Positions 7,256 to 13,715 of a stretch of DNA of 13,729 nucleotides are shown piece by piece. The position numbers and the translations under genes are program-made. Within the stretch, counting starts at the first letter, position 1. Every line of letters starts with the position of its first letter. Source of the stretch: Rhodospirillales bacterium (lineage in GTDB: Bacteria > Pseudomonadota > Alphaproteobacteria > Acetobacterales > Acetobacteraceae). The notes beneath the pieces were generated by a model. It was not told the DNA's origin, searched no databases, and saw only the letters and a list, made by a program, of their open reading frames with translations. The stretch lies in NCBI GenBank assembly GCA_025352915.1, contig JANXSA010000106.1, forward strand, positions 1-13,729. Direction: 5' to 3'.

Positions 7256-8224
7256 ATGCTTGCTTCCGCCGACCAGATGACCGTCTGCTTCGCCCATGTC
7301 GCCTATCAGATGCAGGCGCGCTTCGCCCTGCGCGAGTGCGGCATCGCCAGTTTCGAGGTGCGCGACCGGGCGGGCCTGGATGCGCGCATCGCCGAGGCCG
7401 ATGTGCTGGTGGTCTCCGGCCTGTGGCACAACGGGCTGGCGCAGCTCGGCGGCAAGCTGAGGTTCATCCAGTCGATCGGCGCCGGCACCGACCAGTTCGA
7501 CCGCGCGGCGCTGTCGGCCAAGGGCATCCGGCTGGCCAGCGCCGCCGGGGTGAATGCCCGCGCGGTCTCCGAGCACGCGATGTCGCTGATCCTGGCGCTG
7601 GCACGGCGCCTGCCGGAGGCGCGGGACAACCAGGCCAAGAAGGTCTGGCGCGGCATGATCGGCGACCTCACCCAGCGCGAGGACGAGCTGACCGACAAGA
7701 CGCTGGTGATCGTCGGGCTGGGCCGTATCGGCGGGCGGCTGGCGCAACTGGCCCGCGCGTTCGACATGCGGGTGATCGGCGTGCGGCGCGACCCTGCCGG
7801 CGGGCGCGGCGCGGCGGACGAGGTGCATGCGCTGTCCGCCCTGCCCGCCCTGTTGCCGGCGGCGGATTTCGTGGCGCTCACCTGCCCGCTGACGCCGGAG
7901 ACCACCAACCTGATCGACGCCGCCGCGCTGGCGCGCATGCAGCGCTCGGCCTACTTGGTGAATTGCGCGCGCGGCCGCGTGGTCGATGAACCGGCACTGG
8001 TGGCCGCGTTGCAGGCGGGCGCGATCGCCGGGGCGGCCATCGATGTCACCTGGGAGGAACCGCTGCCGGCCGAAAGCCCGCTTTGGACCGCGCCGGGCGC
8101 CTTCATCACTCCGCACACTGCCGGCGAGACCCGGCGCTATGAGGATAATGTCCTCGATATCCTGATGGAGAACCTGTCGCGGCAATGGCGGGGCGAGTTG
8201 GCGTTGCTCAATCAGGTGGTGTAG
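7256..8224 (+). CDS. D-isomer-specific 2-hydroxyacid dehydrogenase
   Basis: An NAD(P)-dependent enzyme (322 residues) interconverting a D-2-hydroxyacid and a 2-oxoacid. It has the family's split substrate domain around a central nucleotide-binding domain. GLGRIG (154-159) is the Rossmann loop. The catalytic residues are present: R239 in NCARGR, E268 in DVTWEEP and H287 in ITPHTAG. SIGAGTDQFD near residue 75 corresponds to the conserved substrate-binding glycine loop. I chose ATG 7256 because AGGGG at 7243-7247, overlapping the upstream stop, is 8 bases away; GTG 7247 and ATG 7277 are in-frame alternatives. It sits 11 bases after the flavin monooxygenase, so the two likely act in one pathway, perhaps reducing or oxidising an alpha-keto acid released by the monooxygenase. 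Glyoxylate/hydroxypyruvate reductase-type activity is possible but not proven. Confidence 0.9.
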   Translation: MLASADQMTVCFAHVAYQMQARFALRECGIASFEVRDRAGLDARIAEADVLVVSGLWHNGLAQLGGKLRFIQSIGAGTDQFDRAALSAKGIRLASAAGVNARAVSEHAMSLILALARRLPEARDNQAKKVWRGMIGDLTQREDELTDKTLVIVGLGRIGGRLAQLARAFDMRVIGVRRDPAGGRGAADEVHALSALPALLPAADFVALTCPLTPETTNLIDAAALARMQRSAYLVNCARGRVVDEPALVAALQAGAIAGAAIDVTWEEPLPAESPLWTAPGAFITPHTAGETRRYEDNVLDILMENLSRQWRGELALLNQVV

Positions 8225-8258
8225 GCGTAACAAAACGCCATAGCCGCCGGAGCCTGAA

Positions 8259-9938
8259 GTGCCGCAGGATGACGCAGGGGAAACGCCGACTGAACAGGCG
8301 GAATACGCGCTTGACGAGATCACCGCCCGCGCATCGGCGGCGCGGGCGTGCTCAGCCGAGCTGGTAGCTGCCGAGAACCGCACCGCGGCCCGCCCGGTCT
8401 GGCAATACAACCACGTCATCGCCTATGGCCAGTCGCTCTCCAGCGGCTGGGAGGGCTGGCCGGCGCTGTCGGTCACGCCGCGGCACGACAGCCTGATGAT
8501 CGGCAATTCGGTGAACGGCACCAACGAGAGCGGCGCCAACTGGGTGCCAGCGGGCGAGGCTGCCTTCCGGCCGCTGGTGGCGACCGTCATGACCAAGGCG
8601 CCGGCCGGCGAGGTGCTCGGCGCCGCCGATGTCGCGGCATTGCCGGCCGGGACCGCAGCCCTCGGCGAGACGGTGCTGGAAGGCGCGCTGGACTTCTGGC
8701 GCGGCCGGCAACTGGCCTTGCGCGCGACCCGTGGCTGGGACGCTTTCGCCGGGCAATTCGTTGCCTCATCCTGTGGCGTCGGCGGACGAACGATCGAGCA
8801 ATTGAGCCCCGGCGCCACACCGCCCTTGTTCGAACGCCCGCGCATGGCGGCACAATTCGGCAAGCAGCTGGCCGACCAGGCCGGCGGCAATTACGGCGTG
8901 GCGGCCCTGGTCTGGCTGTTCGGCGAGAACAACTCCGTCGCAGCCGCCGGCACCCAGGATCGCGGCGAATTCGTCCGCCTCTCGGCCAGCCTGCAAGCGG
9001 ATTTCAACCGCGAGATCGTGGCGGGGATCGCCATGCAGGACCGCTCGCCGGCGGTCTTCACCCACCAGGTGAGCGGGCTGTATGTCCGCGACGCCAACGC
9101 GATGTCGATTCCGATGGCGCAGCTCGACTGCGCCTATGGCCTGCCGAACTGGTACCTCGCCGCCCCCTCCTATCCCGTGACGGAAAAGGGCGGGCATCTC
9201 GACCCCAACGGCTATCGCTGGCTGGGCCAGCAATTCGGCAAGGTGATGCACAAGGTGCTGGACCTCGGCGAGGGCTGGAAGCCGTTGCATCCGCTGCACG
9301 CGACTTGGCGCGGCACTCATGTGCTGGTGGATTTCCACGTGCCGCACCCGCCGCTCGCGTTCAGCCCCTGTTACGTGCGGACCCGGCCGGCCAGCTTCGC
9401 CGATGGCGGCTTCAGCGTCACCGACGACGACGGGCGGATCGCTGTTCGGGCGGCTGCGGTGGTCGCCGATGTCTGTGTCCTGCTGGTGCTGGAGCGGGCA
9501 CCCGGCGCGAACCCGATGCTGTGGTACGGCGGCCAGGCGGGCCATGGCGGCTATGGCAATTTGCGCGACAGCGACCCGACCGAGGCCAGCGCGGTCTACG
9601 AATATCGCGACGGCAGCGGCCAGTATCCCGGCGCCAATATCCCGGAGCTGATCGGCAAGCCCTATCCGCTGTGGAACTGGTGCGTGGTGTTCCGCGCCGA
9701 GCTACAGGCAGACCCGGCACCGGCGATGGTACCGACGCCAGCAGCGCCGCCCGATCAGGTCCCCGAGGCGGCGCCGGCCGAGCTGGTTGCACCCGCGCCC
9801 GAACGACCACCTGAACTGGCACCAGCCGCAACACCGGCCGGGCAGGTCCCGCGCACAGACGCGTCCGAGCCAACACCCGAACCCGCCGCACCGCGCGGCT
9901 TCTGGGCCCGGCTGCACCGGCTGTTCGGCAATCGATAG
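8259..9938 (+). CDS. SGNH-type hydrolase, sialate O-acetylesterase-like, with proline-rich C-terminal tail
   Basis: A 559-residue protein I recognise only by motifs. AYGQSLSSGW (55-64) fits the nucleophile block with S59. GVGGRT (173-178) fits the glycine block. WLFGENNS (219-226) matches the W-x-x-GE motif of the sialate O-acetylesterase family. GGHLDPNGYRWLGQQ (from 311) fits the His block with H313. A probable beta-rich domain follows (about 340-484), then a Pro/Ala/Glu-rich linker (485-545) and a basic, aromatic tail RGFWARLHRLFGNR (546-559). There is no signal peptide or membrane segment. The start GTG 8259 is preceded by GGAG at 8249-8252; no other good start precedes the first motif. 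It follows the dehydrogenase by 34 bases and may belong to the same transcript. Likely a carbohydrate or small-ester deacylase; substrate unknown. Confidence 0.72.
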   Translation: MPQDDAGETPTEQAEYALDEITARASAARACSAELVAAENRTAARPVWQYNHVIAYGQSLSSGWEGWPALSVTPRHDSLMIGNSVNGTNESGANWVPAGEAAFRPLVATVMTKAPAGEVLGAADVAALPAGTAALGETVLEGALDFWRGRQLALRATRGWDAFAGQFVASSCGVGGRTIEQLSPGATPPLFERPRMAAQFGKQLADQAGGNYGVAALVWLFGENNSVAAAGTQDRGEFVRLSASLQADFNREIVAGIAMQDRSPAVFTHQVSGLYVRDANAMSIPMAQLDCAYGLPNWYLAAPSYPVTEKGGHLDPNGYRWLGQQFGKVMHKVLDLGEGWKPLHPLHATWRGTHVLVDFHVPHPPLAFSPCYVRTRPASFADGGFSVTDDDGRIAVRAAAVVADVCVLLVLERAPGANPMLWYGGQAGHGGYGNLRDSDPTEASAVYEYRDGSGQYPGANIPELIGKPYPLWNWCVVFRAELQADPAPAMVPTPAAPPDQVPEAAPAELVAPAPERPPELAPAATPAGQVPRTDASEPTPEPAAPRGFWARLHRLFGNR

Positions 9939-9942
9939 CGCC

Positions 9943-10794
9943 TCAGCGCCGCAGCGGGCCGGCCTCGGCATCCGCGCGCACGCGCACCAGCGGCGGGCCA
10001 TCCACGCGCGCGCCCGTCAGGGTCATTGTGGCGTTGCCGAGCCATCGCATCTCGAATCGCAAGCGCACCGGCAACAGCGGCGCGTCCGGTCCAAGACGGG
10101 CGAACCAGGCCACGCCCTTGTGCGGCCGCGCGGCAGCCTCGCGATCACCCGCCAGCGCAAAGCCGGCGAGCAGCCGGCCTTCGAAATCGCAGCGCAACAC
10201 GGGACCGGAAACCGGCGCTTCATCGGCCGCCAGGATCTCCATGCCGCCGGTCCGCGCTTCAATCTCGAACAGCCGCCGGCCATCGAAGGTGCGCGCCTGG
10301 CCGTCACAGCGTCCGGTCAGGCTGACGCGGCGGGCGAGCTGGGCGGCGGCACTGATCGTGTCGATGGTCTCGCGCTGCAGCAGCACCGGGACCGGCTCGC
10401 GCTCAAGCTCATTGGGCGGTTCGAGCTGCCGCACATTCGGCTGGCCCATGTCATAGTCCATCAAGGTCCGTCGCGGCGCGCCACGCCAGGCGCCAGCCAC
10501 CGCATAGCGCTGCGGTGTCACCAGCGTGCCGGCCCACAACCCCTGCGCCACCGTGCGGGTTTCACCCCGAAACAACACACCGTAGGCGCCAGCGGTGCGG
10601 GTTGCGATATCCACCCGGTAGCCGCGCGCATCCATCTGGACATCCGCCTCGGTCACCATCACCCGCATGCCGGCCACATGGGTGGCGTAAGTCAGGCTGG
10701 TGAAGCTGCGCTCCGGCTCGGCCGCAGCCACGCGCGGCACCAGCGCAACAAGGACGGCCAGAACGGCGAACCGGCGGATACCCATGACCGGCAT
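9943..10794 (-). CDS. DUF3108 domain-containing exported protein
   Basis: A 283-residue protein with a Sec signal peptide (GIRRFAVLAVLVALVPRVAAA, cleavage likely before EPERS) and then a beta-rich domain of the DUF3108 type. Typical features are the start YATHVAGMRVMVTEADVQMD, the RGETRTVAQGLW segment and the DYDMGQPNV stretch. The family is found in the periplasm or outer-membrane space of proteobacteria; its molecular role is not established. ATG 10794 has GGTGG nine bases upstream; ATG 10785, three codons later, is an alternative that starts closer to the signal peptide. The stop codon lies only 4 bases from that of the convergent hydrolase gene, with no room for a terminator between them. 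Confidence 0.78.
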   Translation of the reverse strand: MPVMGIRRFAVLAVLVALVPRVAAAEPERSFTSLTYATHVAGMRVMVTEADVQMDARGYRVDIATRTAGAYGVLFRGETRTVAQGLWAGTLVTPQRYAVAGAWRGAPRRTLMDYDMGQPNVRQLEPPNELEREPVPVLLQRETIDTISAAAQLARRVSLTGRCDGQARTFDGRRLFEIEARTGGMEILAADEAPVSGPVLRCDFEGRLLAGFALAGDREAAARPHKGVAWFARLGPDAPLLPVRLRFEMRWLGNATMTLTGARVDGPPLVRVRADAEAGPLRR

Positions 10795-10834
10795 GTAGGC
10801 GTGCCACCGGCATCCGACAACTGGCCCCCGTTGC

Positions 10835-10863
10835 TTGACACCTCGGGCGAACCCCCCTATCTC
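10835..10863 (+). promoter_or_regulatory. Promoter of the tRNA-Val gene
   Basis: A perfect -35 box TTGACA (10835-10840) is followed after exactly 17 bases by TATCTC (10858-10863), a partial -10 box. A GC-rich stretch follows, as is common for stable RNA promoters. Transcription would start near 10870, about 26 bases before the mature tRNA. Confidence 0.6.
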
Positions 10864-10877
10864 GCCCATCCCGGCCA

Positions 10878-10895
10878 GGGCGCATAGCTCAGCGG
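10878..10895 (+). repeat. Partial duplication of the tRNA-Val 5' end, directly upstream of the gene
   Basis: GGGCGCATAGCTCAGCGG (10878-10895) repeats the first 18 bases of the tRNA, GGGCGCGTAGCTCAGCGG (10896-10913), with one mismatch (A10884 against G10902). The copies are directly abutting. The copy covers the 5' acceptor strand and half of the D arm and has no matching 3' half. It therefore lies in the transcribed leader and cannot form a tRNA itself. Confidence 0.92.
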
Positions 10896-10970
10896 GGGCG
10901 CGTAGCTCAGCGGCAGAGCATTCGCTTCACACGCGAAGGGTCACAGGTTCAATCCCTGTCGCGCCCACCA
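10896..10970 (+). tRNA. tRNA-Val (anticodon CAC)
   Basis: A complete cloverleaf can be drawn. The acceptor stem is GGGCGCG (10896-10902) with CGCGCCC (10960-10966). The D stem is GCTC/GAGC. The anticodon stem is TTCGC/GCGAA around the loop TTCACAC, with anticodon CAC at 10928-10930. The T stem is ACAGG/CCTGT with loop TTCAATC. Discriminator A and an encoded CCA (10968-10970) follow. It reads the valine codon GUG. Confidence 0.97.
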
Positions 10971-11020
10971 GTCCGGTCATCCGTCGCATTTTCGACACCG
11001 AAAAGCGCCGCGCCAGACCC

Positions 11021-11464
11021 TCATGCCGTCCGCGGGCCAAATGTCAGTTCCAGACGGTTGACCTCGCCAACACGATCATACTGCGCCGCGTCGCAGTGCC
11101 GGCGAATAAGATGCAGCCCGAAACCGCCTTCATGGTGACCAACCAGCGCGCCTTCCAACGGGCGCAGCGGCGCTGCCAGCGGATCGAAGGCCGGTCCGTT
11201 ATCCTCGATCGCGATCGCCACCTGGCCGTGCACCCAGCGCACCCGTAGCATGGCGCGCGTGGCACCATGCGGATGGGCATGGCGGATGATATTCATCACC
11301 ACCTCCTCCACCACCAGTTCGACGCGAAACCGCACTTCGGTCGCACACCCGCCGGCGGCCAGGAAATCACCCAACTGACGCTGGGCGGCGGCCAGCGCCC
11401 GGGACTCCAGCAACAACGGCAGGTCCATCTCGTCCCGCACGCCGCCGATCGGCCCCAGGCTCAT
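11021..11464 (-). CDS. RsbW-like anti-sigma/serine kinase (HATPase domain)
   Basis: A 147-residue GHKL-type ATP-binding protein of the RsbW/SpoIIAB kind. Such proteins bind a target (classically a sigma factor) and phosphorylate a STAS-domain antagonist on serine. Motifs visible are the N box EEVVMNIIRHA (E54, N58), the G1 box EDNGPAFDP (D88, G90) and the G2 box GGFGLHLI (114-116 GFGL). There is no histidine-phosphorylation domain, so this is not a full sensor kinase. Its ATG overlaps the STAS gene's TGA (ATGA), which couples their translation and supports a functional pair. No sigma factor is encoded nearby, so the target could be a distant sigma factor or a non-sigma protein. Last gene of the minus-strand module, convergent with tRNA-Val. 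Confidence 0.87.
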   Translation of the reverse strand: MSLGPIGGVRDEMDLPLLLESRALAAAQRQLGDFLAAGGCATEVRFRVELVVEEVVMNIIRHAHPHGATRAMLRVRWVHGQVAIAIEDNGPAFDPLAAPLRPLEGALVGHHEGGFGLHLIRRHCDAAQYDRVGEVNRLELTFGPRTA

Positions 11465-11802
11465 CCCGCCAGCAACGCCAATGCTGCCTCGTGATCCGGC
11501 GCGTGCGGGATCAGGTCAAGCAACGCCATCGTCTCGAACACCTCCAGCACCTGCGGCTGGACCCCGGTCATGGCGATGCGCGCGGACCGGCGCGCCACCG
11601 TGCGCGCCAGTGAGATCAACAACCGGATGCCCAGCGAGCCCATGAACGGCACGCCCGCGAGGTCCAGCACCACATGCCCGCCGGACGCGTGGATCTGCGC
11701 ATTCAGCGCCGCCTCAACCCCGTCCACCGCAGCAGCGTCGGCCCGCCCGCTCAGCACCACGCGGCTGACCCCGGCCTCAATAGCAATAATCTCGAATTGC
11801 AT
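11461..11802 (-). CDS. STAS-domain anti-anti-sigma factor (RsbV/SpoIIAA-like)
   Basis: A 113-residue single STAS domain. In its unphosphorylated form this family sequesters the RsbW-type kinase and frees the kinase's target. The segment DLAGVPFMGSLGIRLL (47-62) holds the phosphorylatable serine S56; the residue before it is Gly55, not the Asp of classical RsbV (DSSG). The start is set at ATG 11802 because AAAGGA lies 9 bases upstream. An in-frame ATG at 11820 would add six residues (MKGLSA), including the sequence that encodes this ribosome-binding site. The gene lies between the FHA-PP2C phosphatase (22 bases upstream) and the kinase (4-base overlap). That order, phosphatase, antagonist, kinase, is what a complete partner switch needs. 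Confidence 0.88.
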   Translation of the reverse strand: MQFEIIAIEAGVSRVVLSGRADAAAVDGVEAALNAQIHASGGHVVLDLAGVPFMGSLGIRLLISLARTVARRSARIAMTGVQPQVLEVFETMALLDLIPHAPDHEAALALLAG

Positions 11803-11824
11803 CGCGGAAAGTCCTTTCATCGTA

Positions 11825-12949
11825 TCAGGCGAGTTGGAGGGTCAACACCGAGAAATCATCGTCCAGCGGCCGCGCGCCCGACAGCCGGCGAACCTGGCGG
11901 TAAAGCCGCTCCGGCCCCTCGGCCCATGCCGCCGCCGGCGCGCATAGCGTCCCGGTCACCTGCGCCATACCCCACGGCTCCGCGACATCCTCGGCCAGTT
12001 CCACCGCGCCGTCGCTGAACAGATGCAGCCGCCCGCCCGCCGGCAGTTCCACCATCGCCGCACGATAGGCATAGCCCGGCATGGTCCCGATCCCCGCCCC
12101 GCGCGCCGGCAGCGCCCGCACTTCGCCGGTGGCGGGCACATGCAGCACCGCCGCATGATGCCCGGCGGCGGCATAGGCCAGCCGCCGGCTCGGCACATGC
12201 AGCACGCCGTACCACATGGTGAAATACATGCCGTGATGCTTTTCCATGTCGAACATGTCGTTCAGCGCCGCCAGCACCGCGGCGGGATCGCGCGTATCGG
12301 TGCCCGGCAACGCCTGCTGGCGCATCACGTTCATCACGCTGACCGAGTGCATCGCCGCCCCCACGCCATGGCCGGCAACGTCCAGGATATAGGCATGGAA
12401 CCAGTCGCCGTCGCGATGATAGCCGAACGCATCGCCCCCCAGCGCCGCACAGGGCTGAAAAATCCATGCCGCCTGCACCGGCCCGTCGCTGATCGGCGGC
12501 GGCAGCAACGCGTTGACGTAGTCGCGGGCGCGGGCGATGTCGCTGGCCAGCGATGCCGCCGCCAACGCCTCCTCGCGCCGCCGCCGTTCATAGCGCAGCG
12601 TGTGCGGCCCAACCTGGATCAGCGCGCCATCAGCCAGGAACACCGGCTCGCCGACGCGGGTGCCATCGACATAGGTGCCGTTGGTCGAGCCGAGGTCGGT
12701 GACGCGCACTAGGTCGCCCGCCCGATCAATCATGCAATGCCGGCGTGAGACGGCACTGCCCTCCAGCACGATCGCCGCCGGCACAACCCGCCCGACGATG
12801 AGCGGCACATCGGCCAGCGGATGGCGGCTCGGCGTCGTGCCCTCGGCCTCCAGCACCAGCGAATGCACGACAGTATCGTCCACCGGCCCGTTCGGCACGG
12901 CGGCACGGCTCACCATCGTTCGCTCGGTCCCGTCAGTGGGCTCGTTCAT
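11825..12949 (-). CDS. FHA domain-PP2C (SpoIIE-type) serine phosphatase, RsbU-like
   Basis: A 374-residue cytoplasmic protein combining a forkhead-associated phosphothreonine-binding domain with a SpoIIE-type protein phosphatase. The FHA domain (about 30-115) shows GR (53-54), SRRH (68-71) and STNGT (88-92), all intact. A helical linker (about 118-140) leads to the phosphatase with GGDAFG, ILDVAGHGVGAAMH, FSDGA and the C-terminal DDDFSVLTL, which carry the metal-binding aspartates. It should dephosphorylate the STAS protein encoded next to it, with the FHA domain providing the input in place of the PAS or coiled-coil modules of RsbP/RsbU. ATG 12949 has AAGGGA seven bases upstream; a longer in-frame start at 13000 has no such site. 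Threonine 26, in a PVDDT context ahead of the FHA domain, could be a phospho-ligand, but this is speculation. Confidence 0.9.
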   Translation of the reverse strand: MNEPTDGTERTMVSRAAVPNGPVDDTVVHSLVLEAEGTTPSRHPLADVPLIVGRVVPAAIVLEGSAVSRRHCMIDRAGDLVRVTDLGSTNGTYVDGTRVGEPVFLADGALIQVGPHTLRYERRRREEALAAASLASDIARARDYVNALLPPPISDGPVQAAWIFQPCAALGGDAFGYHRDGDWFHAYILDVAGHGVGAAMHSVSVMNVMRQQALPGTDTRDPAAVLAALNDMFDMEKHHGMYFTMWYGVLHVPSRRLAYAAAGHHAAVLHVPATGEVRALPARGAGIGTMPGYAYRAAMVELPAGGRLHLFSDGAVELAEDVAEPWGMAQVTGTLCAPAAAWAEGPERLYRQVRRLSGARPLDDDFSVLTLQLA

Positions 12950-13083
12950 GCGGACATCCCTTCGGTGCGGTGGCGGCACGCTTGCGTCATTCAACCGCAA
13001 GTCGAACCGTCACGCACCTGTCATCGCTGGTTTCGCTTTCATGGCCATGCATTGCGGTCAAGCGACGAGAATATTGCTGCGCT
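12950..13083 (-). promoter_or_regulatory. Leader region of the partner-switch module
   Basis: These 134 bases separate the DUF4337 gene's stop from the phosphatase start. They contain the ribosome-binding site AAGGGA before ATG 12949. On the minus strand TTGACC is visible around 13060, but I see no convincing -10 partner and no strong terminator hairpin. The phosphatase may therefore be read through from DUF4337 or from an unusual promoter. Confidence 0.3.
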
Positions 13084-13644
13084 TCAAAAGTGCACGGCCA
13101 GCGGCGCCAGCCAGCCAAATGCGCCGAGCACGATGCCAATCGCCCCGAGCACCAGGCCACCCACGGCGAGCAGCCCGACACCGGTGATGATGGAGGCGGA
13201 AGCGACCACGATGCCAACCTGAAACGCCGCCGCGCCGTATTCATAGAGATGATAGGCGGCCATGCTGCGTTCGCGGATGGCTTCGGCCTTCTTGGCCCGC
13301 TCAGCGAGTTCCTTGCGGCCTTCGCCGGTTTCGGGCTCGCTCTCCCAGCGCGCGGCAGAATCGCGCCAGCGCTTCTGCTGCGCCTCGATCGCCAGCTTGA
13401 TCTCGCCCTGCGCGCCAAGCTTGGCCAGTTCGGCTTCCTCGGCGGCGGTGCGCACCGTAGTCTGGCGGATGGTGCGGGCCTGGAAGAACGCCCACAGATT
13501 GGCCGCCTCGACATTCCTGGTGAGGGCCTCGGTCTGCGCGCTCTTGGCGCCGGTCTCCACCACTGCGAGTAACAAAGCCAGCACCGCGATCAACAGCGCG
13601 ATGCGCTTGTCCCCGCCGTGGTCGACATGCCCGTGGCCAGTCAT
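13084..13644 (-). CDS. DUF4337 domain-containing membrane protein
   Basis: A 186-residue protein of unknown function. It has a short histidine-rich N-terminus (TGHGHVDHGG), one transmembrane segment (about 15-30), a charged, helix-forming middle (about 31-133, with QQKRWRDSAARWESE) and two glycine-rich hydrophobic segments (about 138-180). This one-plus-two arrangement is typical of DUF4337 proteins. ATG 13644 is preceded by GGGGAG with 7 bases between; an in-frame ATG at 13704 has no such site. The gene runs in the same direction as the partner-switch module, 134 bases upstream, but a functional link is not shown. Its ribosome-binding site lies in the 3' arm of a 7-bp hairpin, which suggests translation control. 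Confidence 0.8.
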   Translation of the reverse strand: MTGHGHVDHGGDKRIALLIAVLALLLAVVETGAKSAQTEALTRNVEAANLWAFFQARTIRQTTVRTAAEEAELAKLGAQGEIKLAIEAQQKRWRDSAARWESEPETGEGRKELAERAKKAEAIRERSMAAYHLYEYGAAAFQVGIVVASASIITGVGLLAVGGLVLGAIGIVLGAFGWLAPLAVHF

Positions 13645-13652
13645 CGCGTTGC

Positions 13653-13675
13653 TCCCCTGATGATGTGCCAGGGGA
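13653..13675 (-). promoter_or_regulatory. Hairpin covering the ribosome-binding site of the DUF4337 gene
   Basis: Read on the minus strand, TCCCCTG (13675-13669) and CAGGGGA (13659-13653) form a perfect 7-bp stem, with one further U-G pair possible, around a 9-base loop. The 3' arm is the ribosome-binding site itself, 8 bases before ATG 13644. Five of the seven pairs are G-C, so the site would be masked unless something opens the stem. Confidence 0.55.
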
Positions 13676-13715
13676 AGTGCCATCATGGGCGGCGATTCGG
13701 CCATAGCGCAGGAAG

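Noticed and set aside
7241..8419. A minus-strand open frame of 392 codons opposite the 2-hydroxyacid dehydrogenase
   Set aside because: The plus strand has the full catalytic Arg/Glu/His set. The minus-strand product is Gln/His/Arg-rich and unrecognisable.
8348..9814. A plus-strand open frame of 488 codons in another frame of the hydrolase gene
   Set aside because: Its translation is Arg/Gly/Ala-rich and motif-free, while the 8259-9938 frame has SGNH motifs and a sensible ribosome-binding site.
9787..10887. A plus-strand open frame of 366 codons opposite the DUF3108 gene
   Set aside because: It runs over the hydrolase 3' end, the DUF3108 gene and the tRNA promoter. The minus strand has a clear signal peptide and family pattern.
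10878..10970. tRNA plus partial copy as a prophage or island attachment site
   Set aside because: Integration normally duplicates the 3' end of a tRNA, not the 5' end, and no integrase gene is present. It is kept only as a tandem duplication.
10989..11004. TTTTCG and CGAAAA inverted repeat after tRNA-Val, possible terminator
   Set aside because: The stem has only 6 bp, mostly A-T, and no run of T follows on either strand, so a terminator call is not supported.
13020..13080. TTGACC on the minus strand as the -35 box of the phosphatase operon
   Set aside because: The sequence 16-18 bases downstream has no recognisable -10 box, so I did not call a promoter.
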